Source of the DNA: Plectonema cf. radiosum LEGE 06105
GTDB lineage: Bacteria > Cyanobacteriota > Cyanobacteriia > Cyanobacteriales > Nostocaceae
Length of the DNA: 64,000 bases
Assembly: GCF_015207665.1 (NCBI RefSeq)
Contig: NZ_JADEWL010000006.1
Span: 1 to 64,000, forward strand
Direction: 5' to 3'
Shown here: positions 8,619 through 17,941 of the stretch, piece after piece
How positions within the stretch are numbered: position 1 is the stretch's first letter
Layout: every line of letters starts with the position of its first letter
Program-made: the position numbers and the translations under genes
The notes under the pieces: model-generated
Databases searched by the model: none
The model's input: only the letters and a program-made list of their open reading frames with translations
Told to the model about the DNA's origin: nothing

Positions 8619-10088
8619 ATGCAACCTAACTTGAATGATAGTAATTTATTCCCTGAAACAACACAAAATAACACAGCATTTATCACAACAGATGAATTAA
8701 ATTTCCAGATTGAACAAAATAATCTTAACCTTCTGAGTCGTAGCAGTTTTGAATCTTCTACAGATGATTCAATTGTTAAAAACTCTGAAGAAACTGTAAT
8801 ACCATATATAGATAACAATATTCAATTAAATTCCCAACAAAATATTTATACTTCCAGCAGTCAAGGATACAACTCTGAAAATGGTTATGGTTTAGCAAAT
8901 GCAGCAGCAGCAGTAGCTAAAATCATTGGAGAAGACACATTTGCGAATGTTCCTGAGCAAGGAGGTAAAAATTGGGGAGCCGATGCTGTCAAAGCACCGT
9001 CTGTATGGGAAAAAGGATATACAGGGCAAGGTGTGGTAGTTGCGGTATTAGATACTGGTGTCGATCGCAATCATGATGATTTAAAACAGAATATTTGGAC
9101 AAATCAGGGTGAAATTCCCAACAACGGTAAAGATGATGATGGTAACGGTTATGTAGATGATGTCTACGGTTGGAACTTTGATGGAAAGAATAATAACACC
9201 ATAGATGTAGATGGACATGGTACCCACGTTTCTGGTACTATTGCGGGGACAAAAAATGATTTTGGTGTAACTGGTATTGCTTACGATGCTCAAATAATGC
9301 CAGTAAAAGTTTTAGATGATTTTGGTTCTGGTTCTACTACTGCGGTGGCTAATGGTATTTACTATGCTGCCGATAATGGAGCCGATGTCATTAACCTTTC
9401 ATTGGGTGGTTCTTTTCCTAGCTTTAGTATAGAAAGAGCTGTAGAGTATGCTAACAGTAAAGGAGTAATCGTAGTCATGGCAGCGGGAAACAGTAGCGGT
9501 GAAACACCACTTTATCCGGCTCGTTATGCAGACAAATATGGAATTGCTGTAGGAGCTATAGATAAAGATAAAAATATGGCTCGATTTTCTAACCGTGCAG
9601 GAACCGATGCTTTAACATATCTTACCGCTCCCGGAGTCGATATTTACTCTACACTTCCAAATAACAGGTATGATTCCTATAGTGGTACATCTATGGCAAC
9701 TCCTCATATTGCAGGAGTAGTAGCTTTAATGTTAAGTGCTAATCCTAACTTGAATAGTAACTTGATACGTCAAACTCTCGAAGAAACAGCTAGTAATAAT
9801 ATCCAAACTATCAGTTTAAAATTCGATTCTAGTGACTTAATTCAAGGTAGTAGTTTTACATCTAATTTTGATGCTGGATATCCAAACAAAAGTTTTAGTA
9901 CAAGCCTTGATTTTGGCAATACTGAAACTTTTAATTTATCCCCCAATCAAAATATTAACAAGTCTGTAAATCTCTCCTTTGAATCACAGTTGATTAATTA
10001 TCAACATAATAGTTTAGGAAATAAAAATAACCCTATCTTCAACAAAGATTTTGAAAGTATGCTCGAAGAACCTGATTTTTTATTTTAG
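8619..10088 (+). CDS. Subtilisin-like (S8) serine protease
   Basis: The protein has 489 residues. An N-terminal stretch (1-115) is Asn/Ser-rich and carries LLSRSSFES, echoing the RSSF motif of the PPC domains next door. The S8 domain covers about 117-390: Asp145 in VAVLDTGVD, His200 in DGHGTHVSGTIAG, Asn in MAAGNSSGE, Ser358 in YSGTSMATPHIAG. A DGNGYVDD stretch near residue 170 looks like a calcium loop. The last 100 residues are Asn/Ser/Phe-rich with no recognisable domain. No signal peptide is seen. AAGG about 10 bases before the ATG is a plausible RBS. It is the third protease in the run, after the calpain-like gene and a hairpin-bearing spacer, so separate transcription is likely. Confidence 0.85.
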   Translation: MQPNLNDSNLFPETTQNNTAFITTDELNFQIEQNNLNLLSRSSFESSTDDSIVKNSEETVIPYIDNNIQLNSQQNIYTSSSQGYNSENGYGLANAAAAVAKIIGEDTFANVPEQGGKNWGADAVKAPSVWEKGYTGQGVVVAVLDTGVDRNHDDLKQNIWTNQGEIPNNGKDDDGNGYVDDVYGWNFDGKNNNTIDVDGHGTHVSGTIAGTKNDFGVTGIAYDAQIMPVKVLDDFGSGSTTAVANGIYYAADNGADVINLSLGGSFPSFSIERAVEYANSKGVIVVMAAGNSSGETPLYPARYADKYGIAVGAIDKDKNMARFSNRAGTDALTYLTAPGVDIYSTLPNNRYDSYSGTSMATPHIAGVVALMLSANPNLNSNLIRQTLEETASNNIQTISLKFDSSDLIQGSSFTSNFDAGYPNKSFSTSLDFGNTETFNLSPNQNINKSVNLSFESQLINYQHNSLGNKNNPIFNKDFESMLEEPDFLF

Positions 10089-10460
10089 GGAGTAGTATAG
10101 AGCTAGAAATTGGTTTTTGTAAAAGTTACTCGACTTCTGTACTGTGAGTAATATCAAGCCTGGATGATTACTCCTTTTCTCCTGAAAGATTACCGAAAAA
10201 AAAACCGCAGAGACGCAGAGAACACAGAGGAAAGAGATCAAAAGAGAACGCTAATTTTAGGGCAGGAAGGGAGTAGTTATTATTCCCTGTTTTTCCCAAC
10301 CCTTTACTATCATTAAAAAAATCAAGCGCATCCTCATTAAGGAATAATTTAAACTTCATACCAACAGAGTGACAAAGAAAACAAGCTTTTATTGTGGTAA
10401 TCAGCTACGCTAAAAAATAACTATTACATTATCAAAAAACTTTCTCCAAAAACACAGTAC
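10089..10460. other. Spacer with a dispersed CGCAGAGACGCAGAG repeat
   Basis: Positions 10205-10230 carry the CGCAGAGACGCAGAG-type tract common in cyanobacterial spacers. No hairpin terminator or protein-like frame is evident in the remaining bases. Confidence 0.5.
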
Positions 10461-11456
10461 ATGAATCTACGCTTAGTTGAGGTTTATTTACCACAAGAAA
10501 AGAGTCAACGATTAGAGGAATTAATCGCAGAATATTCTTCTTTAGGAGTTTGGCAAAAAAAACTAGAAAATAATCAACTGGAGTTTAAAATATTGCTTTC
10601 TTCAGGGGAAGTAGAACCACTAATTGATTGTTTAGTTGGACAGTTCAAGGATATACAAGACTTTCGATTGCTTCTATTACCAGTAGAAGCTTCCTTACCT
10701 CGACTAGAATCATCGGAAAATTCAGTTGGTTTACCATCCGCGCCAACTCGAATTAATCGCGAAGAAATTTACACCAATGTAGCCTCAAGCGTTCATTTTT
10801 CCTGGACACAGATTTCATTATTATTATTATCTTCTAGTATTGCTGCTGTGGGTTTGGTACGCGGTAGTGAAGCAGTAATAATTGGTGCAATGGTACTAGC
10901 ACCATTACTTAAACCTAATATGGCATTAGCAGTAGCTACTATTTTAGGAGATTTTACTTTAGCTGTACGAACTATCAGAGTTGGTGTAATTGGAATTATC
11001 ATCCCGATTATTTTTTCAATTTTAATCGGCTTACTCTCTCCTATTAGTCCAGACTTACCAGAAATAGCTATCCGAACCAAATTAACTTTAGCTGATATCG
11101 TCGTTGCTCTTGCTTCCGGTGCTGCTGCGGCGATTTCCTTAACCGCTGGTGAAATCAGTTCCATCGTCGGAGTCATGGTTTCAGTTGCCTTATTACCACC
11201 TTTGGTAACTTGGGGAATGTTGATGGGCTCCGCAGAATGGCAACCCGCAATCGGAGCAATGTTATTATTAATTGCCAATATTGCCAGTTTAAACTTAGCG
11301 GCGATCGCCACTCTCTTACTTCAAGATTTACGCCCCACGGGTTGGTGGCAAAACATCAAGGCCAAAAAGTTAATCAAAATAGCAACTGGAGCTTGGATAA
11401 TGCTTTTAGCTGGTTTAATCGGGGTAATTTTTGTTTTGAAGTATAAAGGTGGTTAG
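10461..11456 (+). CDS. DUF389 (TIGR00341) membrane protein
   Basis: This 331-residue protein has a soluble N-terminus of about 105 residues with an ACT-like fold pattern (LRLVEVYLPQEKSQRLEELI at the start), then six to seven hydrophobic segments: SSSIAAVGLVRGSEAVIIGAM, APLLKPNMALAVATILG, VGVIGIIIPIIFSILIGLL, VVALASGAAAAISLTAG, IVGVMVSVALLPPLVTWG and a C-terminal anchor. The Gly/Ala/Ser-rich helices and the PPLV..G segment are typical of DUF389. The family has no firm biochemical role; a transport or channel function is only a guess. It appears to stand alone between long spacers. Confidence 0.8.
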   Translation: MNLRLVEVYLPQEKSQRLEELIAEYSSLGVWQKKLENNQLEFKILLSSGEVEPLIDCLVGQFKDIQDFRLLLLPVEASLPRLESSENSVGLPSAPTRINREEIYTNVASSVHFSWTQISLLLLSSSIAAVGLVRGSEAVIIGAMVLAPLLKPNMALAVATILGDFTLAVRTIRVGVIGIIIPIIFSILIGLLSPISPDLPEIAIRTKLTLADIVVALASGAAAAISLTAGEISSIVGVMVSVALLPPLVTWGMLMGSAEWQPAIGAMLLLIANIASLNLAAIATLLLQDLRPTGWWQNIKAKKLIKIATGAWIMLLAGLIGVIFVLKYKGG

Positions 11457-11461
11457 TTGTT

Positions 11462-11521
11462 AGTTGACAGTTGACAGTTGACAGTTGACCTTTAACCTTA
11501 GACCTTAGACCTTAGACCTTT
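11462..11521. repeat. Heptameric short tandem repeats (AGTTGAC and ACCTTAG)
   Basis: Four copies of AGTTGAC (11462-11489) are followed by three and a half copies of ACCTTAG (11495-11521). This is the short-tandem-repeat class found between genes in filamentous cyanobacteria. It ends directly at the stop codon of the HlyD gene. Confidence 0.85.
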
Positions 11522-11526
11522 GACAA

Positions 11527-13023
11527 TTATCTTACAGAAAATGCTTCGCTAAACCGTCGCGTCACAGGCTCAACCAAAAATGTCAAAATCGACTTTTTAC
11601 GAGTTACAATATCAGCATTTGCAACCATTCCAGGCGTAAATATTACTTCTTTGTCACGCAATACAACTGATTTTTTATTTAGCTTAATTGTCGTGGGAAA
11701 TATCAATCCTAATTTCTCATCTACTATCGCATTAGGACTAACACGTACTACTTCACCAGGAATGGTACCAAATTCTTGAAAAGGAAAAGTTGCCATTTTG
11801 ACTTTTGCTTTCATTCCTTGCCGAATAAAACCAATATCGCGGTTGAGAACTTTGACTTCTAATAATAATTCTTCTCCTTGAGGTAAAATTGAGAGTAACT
11901 GTTCTCCTGCTTGTACAGGACCTTTACTTGCTTTGACATCGTAAACTATCCCCTTTACTGGAGACTTGATAGTTTCTAATTGTTGCTGTTTTTTCGCTTG
12001 CTCTAATTGACCGACAATGTTGCTCAATTCTTCTTTACGCTGGTTAATTTGAGTCAAAATTTCACTTTGACGTTCCGAAGCTAAACGTTGTGCTTGACTA
12101 CTAGCTGCTTCAAATGCTGCTTGTGCTTGGCTAATTTCTTGCTGTTGAGCAGCTATATCTTTGTCTAAAGATGTAACTCTGTCTTGGGCTTCAGTTATTT
12201 TATTATCAGCGTTGACTATTTGGTCTTCAGCTCTGGTTATTTCAGCACTAGCACGGTTAAGTCTATCCTGTGCATCTAAGTAATCGAGTCGCGGTATAGC
12301 ACCTTCAGTAGTTAGTCCCCGTAAACTTTTCTCTCTCGTTTTCGCTAATGTTACACCACTTCCAACTTGCTTACGAAGTTCTTGAGCATTTTTCAAATTT
12401 GTTTTAGCATTAATTAAATTGGTTTTAGCGTTAGCAAAATTTTCTTGCAAACGAGTAAAACGTACCTTTGCTTGTTCTACAAGGGCTGCTTGACGATTTG
12501 CTTCCGCTTCCGCACTAGCTTGACGTGCTTGATAATCTTGCAAGCGAGACAGCAACAATTCATCTTGTAACTTATTCCCCGCTGTTTTAACACCAGTACG
12601 CTCCGCATCCAAACGGCGTAAATCTTCTCGAATCAAGCTAGCATTTTTCGCTAAACGAGCAACATCCGCTTGCTGCAAATCTGGGTCACGTTGAATTAAA
12701 ACTTCACCTCTTTCTACTTTATCACCTTCCTTGACATTCACTTCGACAATTGACCCATTACCCAAGGATGTTACAGGCCTAACTTGTGTAGAAGCAATGA
12801 TTTTTCCTGACGCACTCGCGACTTCTTCTACTTTCGAGAAATAAGCCCAGGTAATTGAACCAAAAATAATTGCGCTGATGGTTCCTGCTAACAATCTAGT
12901 ATAAAGCGGTGGCAGTTCCTGTACGGCTTTACCCAATTCATAAGATAATTGTTCATCTGGTTGAGCAAATTCTTGTTTGGTTCTACGTGCTTGAGATGGA
13001 TTTGCAACTAAGGAATACTTCAT
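11527..13023 (-). CDS. HlyD-family secretion adaptor (membrane fusion protein)
   Basis: The 498 residues show a cytoplasmic N-terminus (1-42), one membrane helix (about 43-65, LLAGTISAIIFGSITWAYF), a first biotinyl-lipoyl half (about 70-110, SASGKIIASTQVRPV then VKEGDKVERGEVL), a long Ala/Gln/Arg/Glu-rich coiled coil (about 115-345), the second lipoyl half (about 350-385, IKSPVKGIVYDVKASKGPV) and a beta-barrel region ending near 480. This is the layout of periplasmic adaptors of type I secretion systems, which link an ABC exporter to an outer-membrane channel. No ABC gene is adjacent; the partial cNMP-domain gene at the window's left edge is a possible partner (inference). Heptamer arrays flank the gene on both sides. 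Confidence 0.85.
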   Translation of the reverse strand: MKYSLVANPSQARRTKQEFAQPDEQLSYELGKAVQELPPLYTRLLAGTISAIIFGSITWAYFSKVEEVASASGKIIASTQVRPVTSLGNGSIVEVNVKEGDKVERGEVLIQRDPDLQQADVARLAKNASLIREDLRRLDAERTGVKTAGNKLQDELLLSRLQDYQARQASAEAEANRQAALVEQAKVRFTRLQENFANAKTNLINAKTNLKNAQELRKQVGSGVTLAKTREKSLRGLTTEGAIPRLDYLDAQDRLNRASAEITRAEDQIVNADNKITEAQDRVTSLDKDIAAQQQEISQAQAAFEAASSQAQRLASERQSEILTQINQRKEELSNIVGQLEQAKKQQQLETIKSPVKGIVYDVKASKGPVQAGEQLLSILPQGEELLLEVKVLNRDIGFIRQGMKAKVKMATFPFQEFGTIPGEVVRVSPNAIVDEKLGLIFPTTIKLNKKSVVLRDKEVIFTPGMVANADIVTRKKSILTFLVEPVTRRFSEAFSVR

Positions 13024-13028
13024 AAAAA

Positions 13029-13092
13029 GTTAAAGGTTAAAGGTTAAAGGTTAAAGGTTAAAGGTTAGAGGTTAAAGGTTAAAGGTCAAAAG
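13029..13092. repeat. Heptameric short tandem repeat (TAAAGGT)
   Basis: About nine near-perfect copies of a TAAAGGT heptamer lie immediately upstream of the HlyD start codon, between it and the SDR gene. A related heptamer occurs in the opposite orientation downstream of the same gene at 11495-11521. Confidence 0.85.
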
Positions 13093-13150
13093 TTTAAGGT
13101 GTAGTGTAATAACAACCATCAACTAACTACTAACAACCATCAACTATCAA

Positions 13151-14029
13151 CTAAACTCCTAAATAACGTCTTAAAAAACTTTCTAGGGTTTCTAATTCAA
13201 AACCGAAAATTTCTTCTAAGTTTTTAACTTCTTCTGTTGTACAGAAAAATTCATTGGCTAGTAAAGTGCGAAAAGTACCTAATTCTGCTTGTGTTTTAGA
13301 ATTAACTAAACCTAATCCACTCCGCAATCCATCAATTAAAAATAATGGTGCGTTAACTATTACTGGTTCTTTATTAAAAATACGACCGAGAATATGCGGT
13401 ATATCTTCTCTGTATAAAACCTCTGGGCCTCCCACAGGTAAAATTTTATTGCGAGCGCTTGACAGAATGACACAATCAACTACCATTTTTGCTAAATCAT
13501 CTGTACTGACTATAGAAGTGCGGTTTTTAGGATCACCGATAAGTAAATAAAACCCGGTTTCGCGAAATCTTTCAGCTAAGCTCAGTAAATTAGACGCTAA
13601 TCCAGCAGGTCGTAAAATTGTATAGTTTAAACCGCTGTTTTGTAGATATTGTTCTACAGCAAGTTTTGCTTTAAAAGTCGGAGCATCTTCATACCCTCGA
13701 TCTACACCCAATACGGAAATAAAGACAAAGTGTTGAACTCCATTCGCTTTTGCTTGGTCAATTAACTCTATATTGGCGCGATAATCCAAGGATAGCGCAT
13801 CACCATCTGAACCGTGAGCGCTAACAATATAATCAACTCCTTGACAAGCTTTACGAATGTCTTTTTCTTCCCTTAAGTCACCGATAAAAATATCGGCACC
13901 TCGATGTTGTAATTCACTATAACGCGAGGTGAGACGGACAAAAGCTTTGACTAGCATCTCTCGTTCCCGCAGCAGTCGTACCACTCTGGTACCAATATCG
14001 CCGGTTGCACCTGTTACTAAAAACATCAT
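13151..14029 (-). CDS. NAD(P)-binding SDR-family protein (NmrA-like atypical SDR)
   Basis: The 292-residue protein starts with the Rossmann signature FLVTGATGDIGTRVVRLL (TGATGxxG), followed by ADIFIGDLREEKDI, YIVSAHGSD, HFVFISVLGVDRG and YTILRPAGLASN, the usual order in atypical extended SDRs. The catalytic YxxxK is not evident, so it may bind NADP(H) as a regulator, an assembly factor or a specialised reductase. Substrate is unknown. It is read in the same direction as xth upstream and the HlyD gene downstream, but repeat-filled spacers separate all three. Start chosen at 14029, where MMFLVTGATG begins; the second Met is equally possible. Confidence 0.75.
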   Translation of the reverse strand: MMFLVTGATGDIGTRVVRLLREREMLVKAFVRLTSRYSELQHRGADIFIGDLREEKDIRKACQGVDYIVSAHGSDGDALSLDYRANIELIDQAKANGVQHFVFISVLGVDRGYEDAPTFKAKLAVEQYLQNSGLNYTILRPAGLASNLLSLAERFRETGFYLLIGDPKNRTSIVSTDDLAKMVVDCVILSSARNKILPVGGPEVLYREDIPHILGRIFNKEPVIVNAPLFLIDGLRSGLGLVNSKTQAELGTFRTLLANEFFCTTEEVKNLEEIFGFELETLESFLRRYLGV

Positions 14030-14127
14030 TGCTAATGGGTAATGGGGAATGGGTAATTGGGGATTGGAAATTGGAAGTTACTAACTCTTAACTCTTAACT
14101 CCTAACTCTGGTCATCCCGAAGGTCTT

Positions 14128-14910
14128 CTAAAATTCCACAATAACAGGAGCATGGTCACTTGGTTGAGTTAATTTTCTGGGTTCGATGTCAATGATGCAG
14201 CTTTTTGCGCGATCGCACAAATCGGGTGTGAGATAATGATGGTCGATCCGCCAGCCTCGGTTACGAGGAAATCCCGCTGCGCGATAGTCCCACCAACTGT
14301 AATGTCCGCCTTCTAAGGTAAATTTACGAAAAGCATCGGCAAATCCCAAGGTTAAAATATCTCGTAAAGCTTGCCGTTCCGCCTCAGATGACATGATATG
14401 ATTTTTGGGGTCGGCTTTTTCGTGAATATCTTTATCTTCTAAAGCAATATTGAAGTCTCCGCACATACATATATCGTCGGTCGATTCTTGCTGTTTTTGC
14501 AAATAATCCCCTAATATTTTCAACCATTGCAATTTATATTCATATTTTTCGCTACCTATTTCAGAACCGTTAGGTACGTAAAGATTGATAATTCTAATAT
14601 CACCAATTACACCGGAAATTACTCGTTTTTGCTCGTCCCATTTGGAATCGATATTGTCTAAGACTGAAGTAAAACCAAAGGCAACATCTTTTAAAGGTTG
14701 ACGACTGATTATTGCTACACCGTTGTATGATTTTTGTCCATAAGTATAGAGATAATACCCTAATTCTTGAAAAGGTTCTTGGGGAAATTGTTCATCTACA
14801 ACTTTAGTTTCTTGTAAACAAAGCACATCAACAGCACTTTCCTTCAACCAATTAATAACCTGTTCCAAACGAGTTCTAATTGAGTTGACATTCCAAGTCG
14901 CGATTTTCAT
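14128..14910 (-). CDS. xth: Exodeoxyribonuclease III
   Basis: This 260-residue protein matches ExoIII/AP endonucleases from end to end: MKIATWNVNSIRTRLEQV with the metal-site Asn, CLQETKV with the metal-binding Glu, INLYVPNGSE with the active-site Tyr, GDFNIA with the catalytic Asp/Asn pair, WWDYRAAGFPRNRGWRIDH and the terminal SDHAPV with the general-base His. It cleaves at abasic sites and degrades 3' ends during base excision repair in the cytoplasm. Length and start are standard. The spacer to the SDR gene holds only short GGGTAAT-like repeats. Confidence 0.9.
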   Translation of the reverse strand: MKIATWNVNSIRTRLEQVINWLKESAVDVLCLQETKVVDEQFPQEPFQELGYYLYTYGQKSYNGVAIISRQPLKDVAFGFTSVLDNIDSKWDEQKRVISGVIGDIRIINLYVPNGSEIGSEKYEYKLQWLKILGDYLQKQQESTDDICMCGDFNIALEDKDIHEKADPKNHIMSSEAERQALRDILTLGFADAFRKFTLEGGHYSWWDYRAAGFPRNRGWRIDHHYLTPDLCDRAKSCIIDIEPRKLTQPSDHAPVIVEF

Positions 14911-15470
14911 GATTTCCCTTCCGATTCTTGATCATTCTGGACACAATTCCAGCATATTCGATTACACATCATCAAGATGGCAAAAGCAAAACCTTGATTG
15001 CCTAAACACAAACAGGACTCTCTTTGCTTCTCCTAAAAAACTCCGAAAAACTCCGAAAAATCCGAAATAAATTCATGAAAAGTAAAGTGGTTCAAAAAAC
15101 TGTATTTTAGTATACTAAAAAAAGTATTTTCTATGATTCCCAGGATAGATGTTCAATATTACAAACAAGCTGTAATTTGTAAATGTAGTTGCTTAATAGT
15201 TATTAATTGTTGACAATCTGAGATAATTTGAAAGATTAGTCAAAATTTGATTAACCAAAAATAGACTTATTGCAAGTCAGCATGGTTAATTGATTTTGCT
15301 ATGGGTGAATGTTTTTTTCTCTACCCAGTGAAAATCTGAGTCCTGCTTAACAGTGAACAAATAATCTATTGATATGGTTCCGATCTGTTCTCATACCATA
15401 GACCGTCACAACTGTCAATTGATAACTGATTTAACATGGACTTTTTTAGTTGTACAAACACAAATAATTT
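14911..15470. other. Divergent spacer between xth and a glycosyltransferase gene
   Basis: The spacer is 560 bases. It has a TTTTAGTATACTAAAA palindrome at about 15105-15120, which could be an operator-like site, and is otherwise AT-rich. No structured RNA or credible small gene is seen. Confidence 0.4.
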
Positions 15471-16538
15471 ATGAGAATCGCTCAAGTAGCCCCTTTAAGG
15501 GAACGAGTTCCGCCTCCTTCTTATGGAGGAATAGAGTTGGTAGTTGCTCACTTAACCGATGAATTAGTTCGTCGGGGTCATGAAGTAACATTGTTTGCTT
15601 CAGGTGATTCGCTAACTCTTGCTAAGTTGGAAGCCGTTTGCGATCGCGCTTTGCGTTTAGACCCTAACGTTTCAAACTATGATGCTTATGAACTGCTCGA
15701 AATCAGCCAGGTTTACCAACGAGCGGCGGAATTTGATTTAATTCATTCCCATAATGGCGTTTTGACTTTGGCTTCAGCGGGATTGGTGACAACACCTACT
15801 GTACATACTTTGCACCATAGCTTTAATCAAGATACGGCAAAGATATACACCCACCACTACAAGCAACCATACGTTAGTATCAGTGATTCCCAACGGCAGG
15901 TAGACCTGAACTATGTAGGAACTGTTTATAACGGCATTGATGAAAAGAATTATCCATTCATTGCTGAACCCGAAAATCCACCGTACTTAGCATTTTTAGG
16001 GAGATTTTCTCCAGAAAAAGGACCACATCATGCTATTTCCATAGCCAAACAAACAGGTTGGCATTTGAGAATGGCAGGAAAAGTTGATGAGGTTGATCGT
16101 AAATTTTTCGAGCAAGAAATTGCTCCTCATATTGATGGTAAACAAATTCAATTTTTCGGCGAAGTGACTCACAAGGAGAAAGCCGAACTTCTAGGGAATG
16201 CTGCGATCACTTTATTCCCGATTACTTGGCAAGAACCTTTCGGCTTGGTGATGATTGAGTCAATGGTTACAGGTACACCAGTGATTGCGACTAATTTGGG
16301 TTCGGTACCAGAAGTTGTAAGTCATGGTGTAAGTGGTTTTGTTTGTCAAAGCTATGAAGAAATAGCAGCAATGATTCCCAAAGCTTTGGAACTCAGCCGT
16401 CATGGTTGTCGCAAGTATGTAGAAGATAGATTTACCGTGAGCAAAATGGTTGATGGATACGAAGCGGTTTACAGAAAAATCCTTGAAAATCGCCTTCAGA
16501 AAAACGGTTTTATTCACTCTACAAAAATCACATACTAA
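15471..16538 (+). CDS. Family 4 glycosyltransferase
   Basis: The 355-residue protein has the two-Rossmann GT-B layout. The N-terminal half shows MRIAQVAPLRERVPPPSYGGIE, a donor/acceptor glycine loop, and HEVTLFASGDS; the C-terminal half shows LAFLGRFSPEKGPHHAI, then the nucleotide-sugar signature PITWQEPFGLVMIESMVTGTPVIA with the conserved E..G....E pattern. Relatives transfer sugars onto lipids, polysaccharides or glycolipids. The specific substrate cannot be told. The ATG at 15471 has no strong RBS but coincides with the family's usual N-terminus. A strong hairpin follows at 16656. Confidence 0.8.
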   Translation: MRIAQVAPLRERVPPPSYGGIELVVAHLTDELVRRGHEVTLFASGDSLTLAKLEAVCDRALRLDPNVSNYDAYELLEISQVYQRAAEFDLIHSHNGVLTLASAGLVTTPTVHTLHHSFNQDTAKIYTHHYKQPYVSISDSQRQVDLNYVGTVYNGIDEKNYPFIAEPENPPYLAFLGRFSPEKGPHHAISIAKQTGWHLRMAGKVDEVDRKFFEQEIAPHIDGKQIQFFGEVTHKEKAELLGNAAITLFPITWQEPFGLVMIESMVTGTPVIATNLGSVPEVVSHGVSGFVCQSYEEIAAMIPKALELSRHGCRKYVEDRFTVSKMVDGYEAVYRKILENRLQKNGFIHSTKITY

Positions 16539-16655
16539 TCCAACAACAACTTTTTTCACACAGGCAACGCTAAAACCAAGTCTACTGTTGCTTTGCAAGT
16601 TGTGAAATTTTAGTCTCTAATCAAACAAGACTAATTTGTTTTTTTTAAAGTTCCC

Positions 16656-16690
16656 AACTCCACCTGATAAAAATCGGTGGAGTTTTAAAA
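16656..16690 (+). terminator. Rho-independent-type terminator after the glycosyltransferase gene
   Basis: AACTCCACC (16656-16664) pairs perfectly with GGTGGAGTT (16676-16684) across an 11-base loop and runs into TTTTAAAATTTT. It lies 117 bases past the stop codon. Position and structure fit an intrinsic terminator, and the next gene starts about 100 bases downstream. Confidence 0.7.
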
Positions 16691-16781
16691 TTTTCCATGA
16701 AAAAAAAATACTGTGAAGACAGTGCGTTAATTAATTGAAAAAAAGGGGAATTCTATATATAGAAACTTTCAAAACTGAAAA

Positions 16782-17375
16782 ATGCTAAAAAAATCTCTAT
16801 TACAAGTTTTAATTTTACCCTTAGCATTCTTGATATCTAATAATAGTGCGGCTACGGCTTTACCTGGACAAGCTACAGAAGAAGTAGAAACTTGGATTAA
16901 AGCACATCCGACATTAAGCCCTCGGAGTGGGGAGCGCTTTTTGGTGACGAAAACTGATACCGCAGCTCAAAGATTCAGTTTTCAAGCGATGGTGTCAGCA
17001 CCTGGTAGAGTCACATTTACCAAAAACCGTAGCCAAATTCGTACCGAACGCATATCTATGTATGATGCAATTAATGGTATGAGTTTGGATAAATTGAAAG
17101 AGTCTTTGCGAATAATTTACGGTTTAGATATTTATCAAGATTATAAAGGCGCTCAAATTATTTACGAGTATCCCAACCAAAGCGCAATTAATGCAGCACG
17201 TTTTGCTAAAACTCCCATCAGAGAAGGTACAATCGGAGAATTACGTGTTGGCGATCGCTATGCTTATTGGGTAGAAGTGGCACAAGGTAAAAACGGTAAA
17301 GCTTATACTGGTCAGATGACGGTTTTTCTTAAATCTGATTTGGATAAGTTGGAAGAAGAATTACGAAATCGTTAG
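16782..17375 (+). CDS. Secreted conserved cyanobacterial protein of unknown function
   Basis: The 197-residue protein begins with a clear signal peptide: KK, a hydrophobic core LLQVLILPLAFLIS and a likely cleavage after NNSAATA near residue 26. The mature part is mixed alpha/beta without a domain I can name; features are WIKAHPTLSPRSGERFLV, a Lys/Arg-rich middle and a terminal KSDLDKLEEELRNR helix. A periplasmic or extracellular location is expected. It follows a terminator and is probably transcribed alone. Confidence 0.65.
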   Translation: MLKKSLLQVLILPLAFLISNNSAATALPGQATEEVETWIKAHPTLSPRSGERFLVTKTDTAAQRFSFQAMVSAPGRVTFTKNRSQIRTERISMYDAINGMSLDKLKESLRIIYGLDIYQDYKGAQIIYEYPNQSAINAARFAKTPIREGTIGELRVGDRYAYWVEVAQGKNGKAYTGQMTVFLKSDLDKLEEELRNR

Positions 17376-17438
17376 AAGTTAGTTGATGGTTGTTAATTTA
17401 TGGTTGTTGGTTGATAACTACTATCCACCAACCACTAT

Positions 17439-17789
17439 TTATTGATGCACGTTATGCCATTCACCACAAAGAATACTTTCGGTTGCGTTTGCGATTCTTA
17501 ACAAATCTTCTTTTAGCATTGGGGGCCAATCTACACCAGCTTTCAGCCCCGCTGCAAATAATTGTTGAGCTTTTATAGCTAATAAATATAAAGCGTAAGC
17601 GAGTTCTTTTTCGATGGTAGTATTATGTTTTAATGCTTCAAAGACTACTTTTAATGCAAGCAAAATTGAAGTAATTTGACCGGGTATGGGCGCTTTTCCT
17701 TGTCGCATTCGTGTTAGTAATGCATCTGAGTTGTTTTCGCTTGCTATAGTTTGGTTTAAAAGAAATTGATGAGCTGTTTCGTAGTTCAT
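17439..17789 (-). CDS. Small conserved helical protein of unknown function
   Basis: I take ATG 17789 (MNYETAHQFLLNQ) as the start, giving 116 residues; a TTG start at 17825 is the longer alternative. The sequence is helical with no membrane segment or signal: GKAPIPGQITSILLALKVVF, ELAYALYLLAIKAQQLFAAG and AGVDWPPMLKEDLLRIANA. It resembles short cyanobacterial proteins sometimes labelled dethiobiotin synthetase-like, but it has no P-loop and I do not accept that function. The composition argues that this is a real protein. Its 3' end faces the 3' end of the secreted-protein gene. Confidence 0.6.
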   Translation of the reverse strand: MNYETAHQFLLNQTIASENNSDALLTRMRQGKAPIPGQITSILLALKVVFEALKHNTTIEKELAYALYLLAIKAQQLFAAGLKAGVDWPPMLKEDLLRIANATESILCGEWHNVHQ

Positions 17790-17941
17790 TACTAAGCGCG
17801 TATGGTAGATATTCAATGGCAACAAACCAACACTATAGCAAAGTAAACGTGTAGGAGTTAGGAGTTAGGAGTTAGGAATGGACTTTGGCTATAAGAGAGG
17901 GACTTTCAGTCCCTGAGTGAGTGATTTTAAATACACCAGTT

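Noticed and set aside
10793-11311. 172-codon minus-strand frame inside the DUF389 gene
   Set aside because: It is the complement of a hydrophobic Gly/Ala/Ile-rich coding sequence, which often leaves long antisense frames; the plus strand has clear family motifs.
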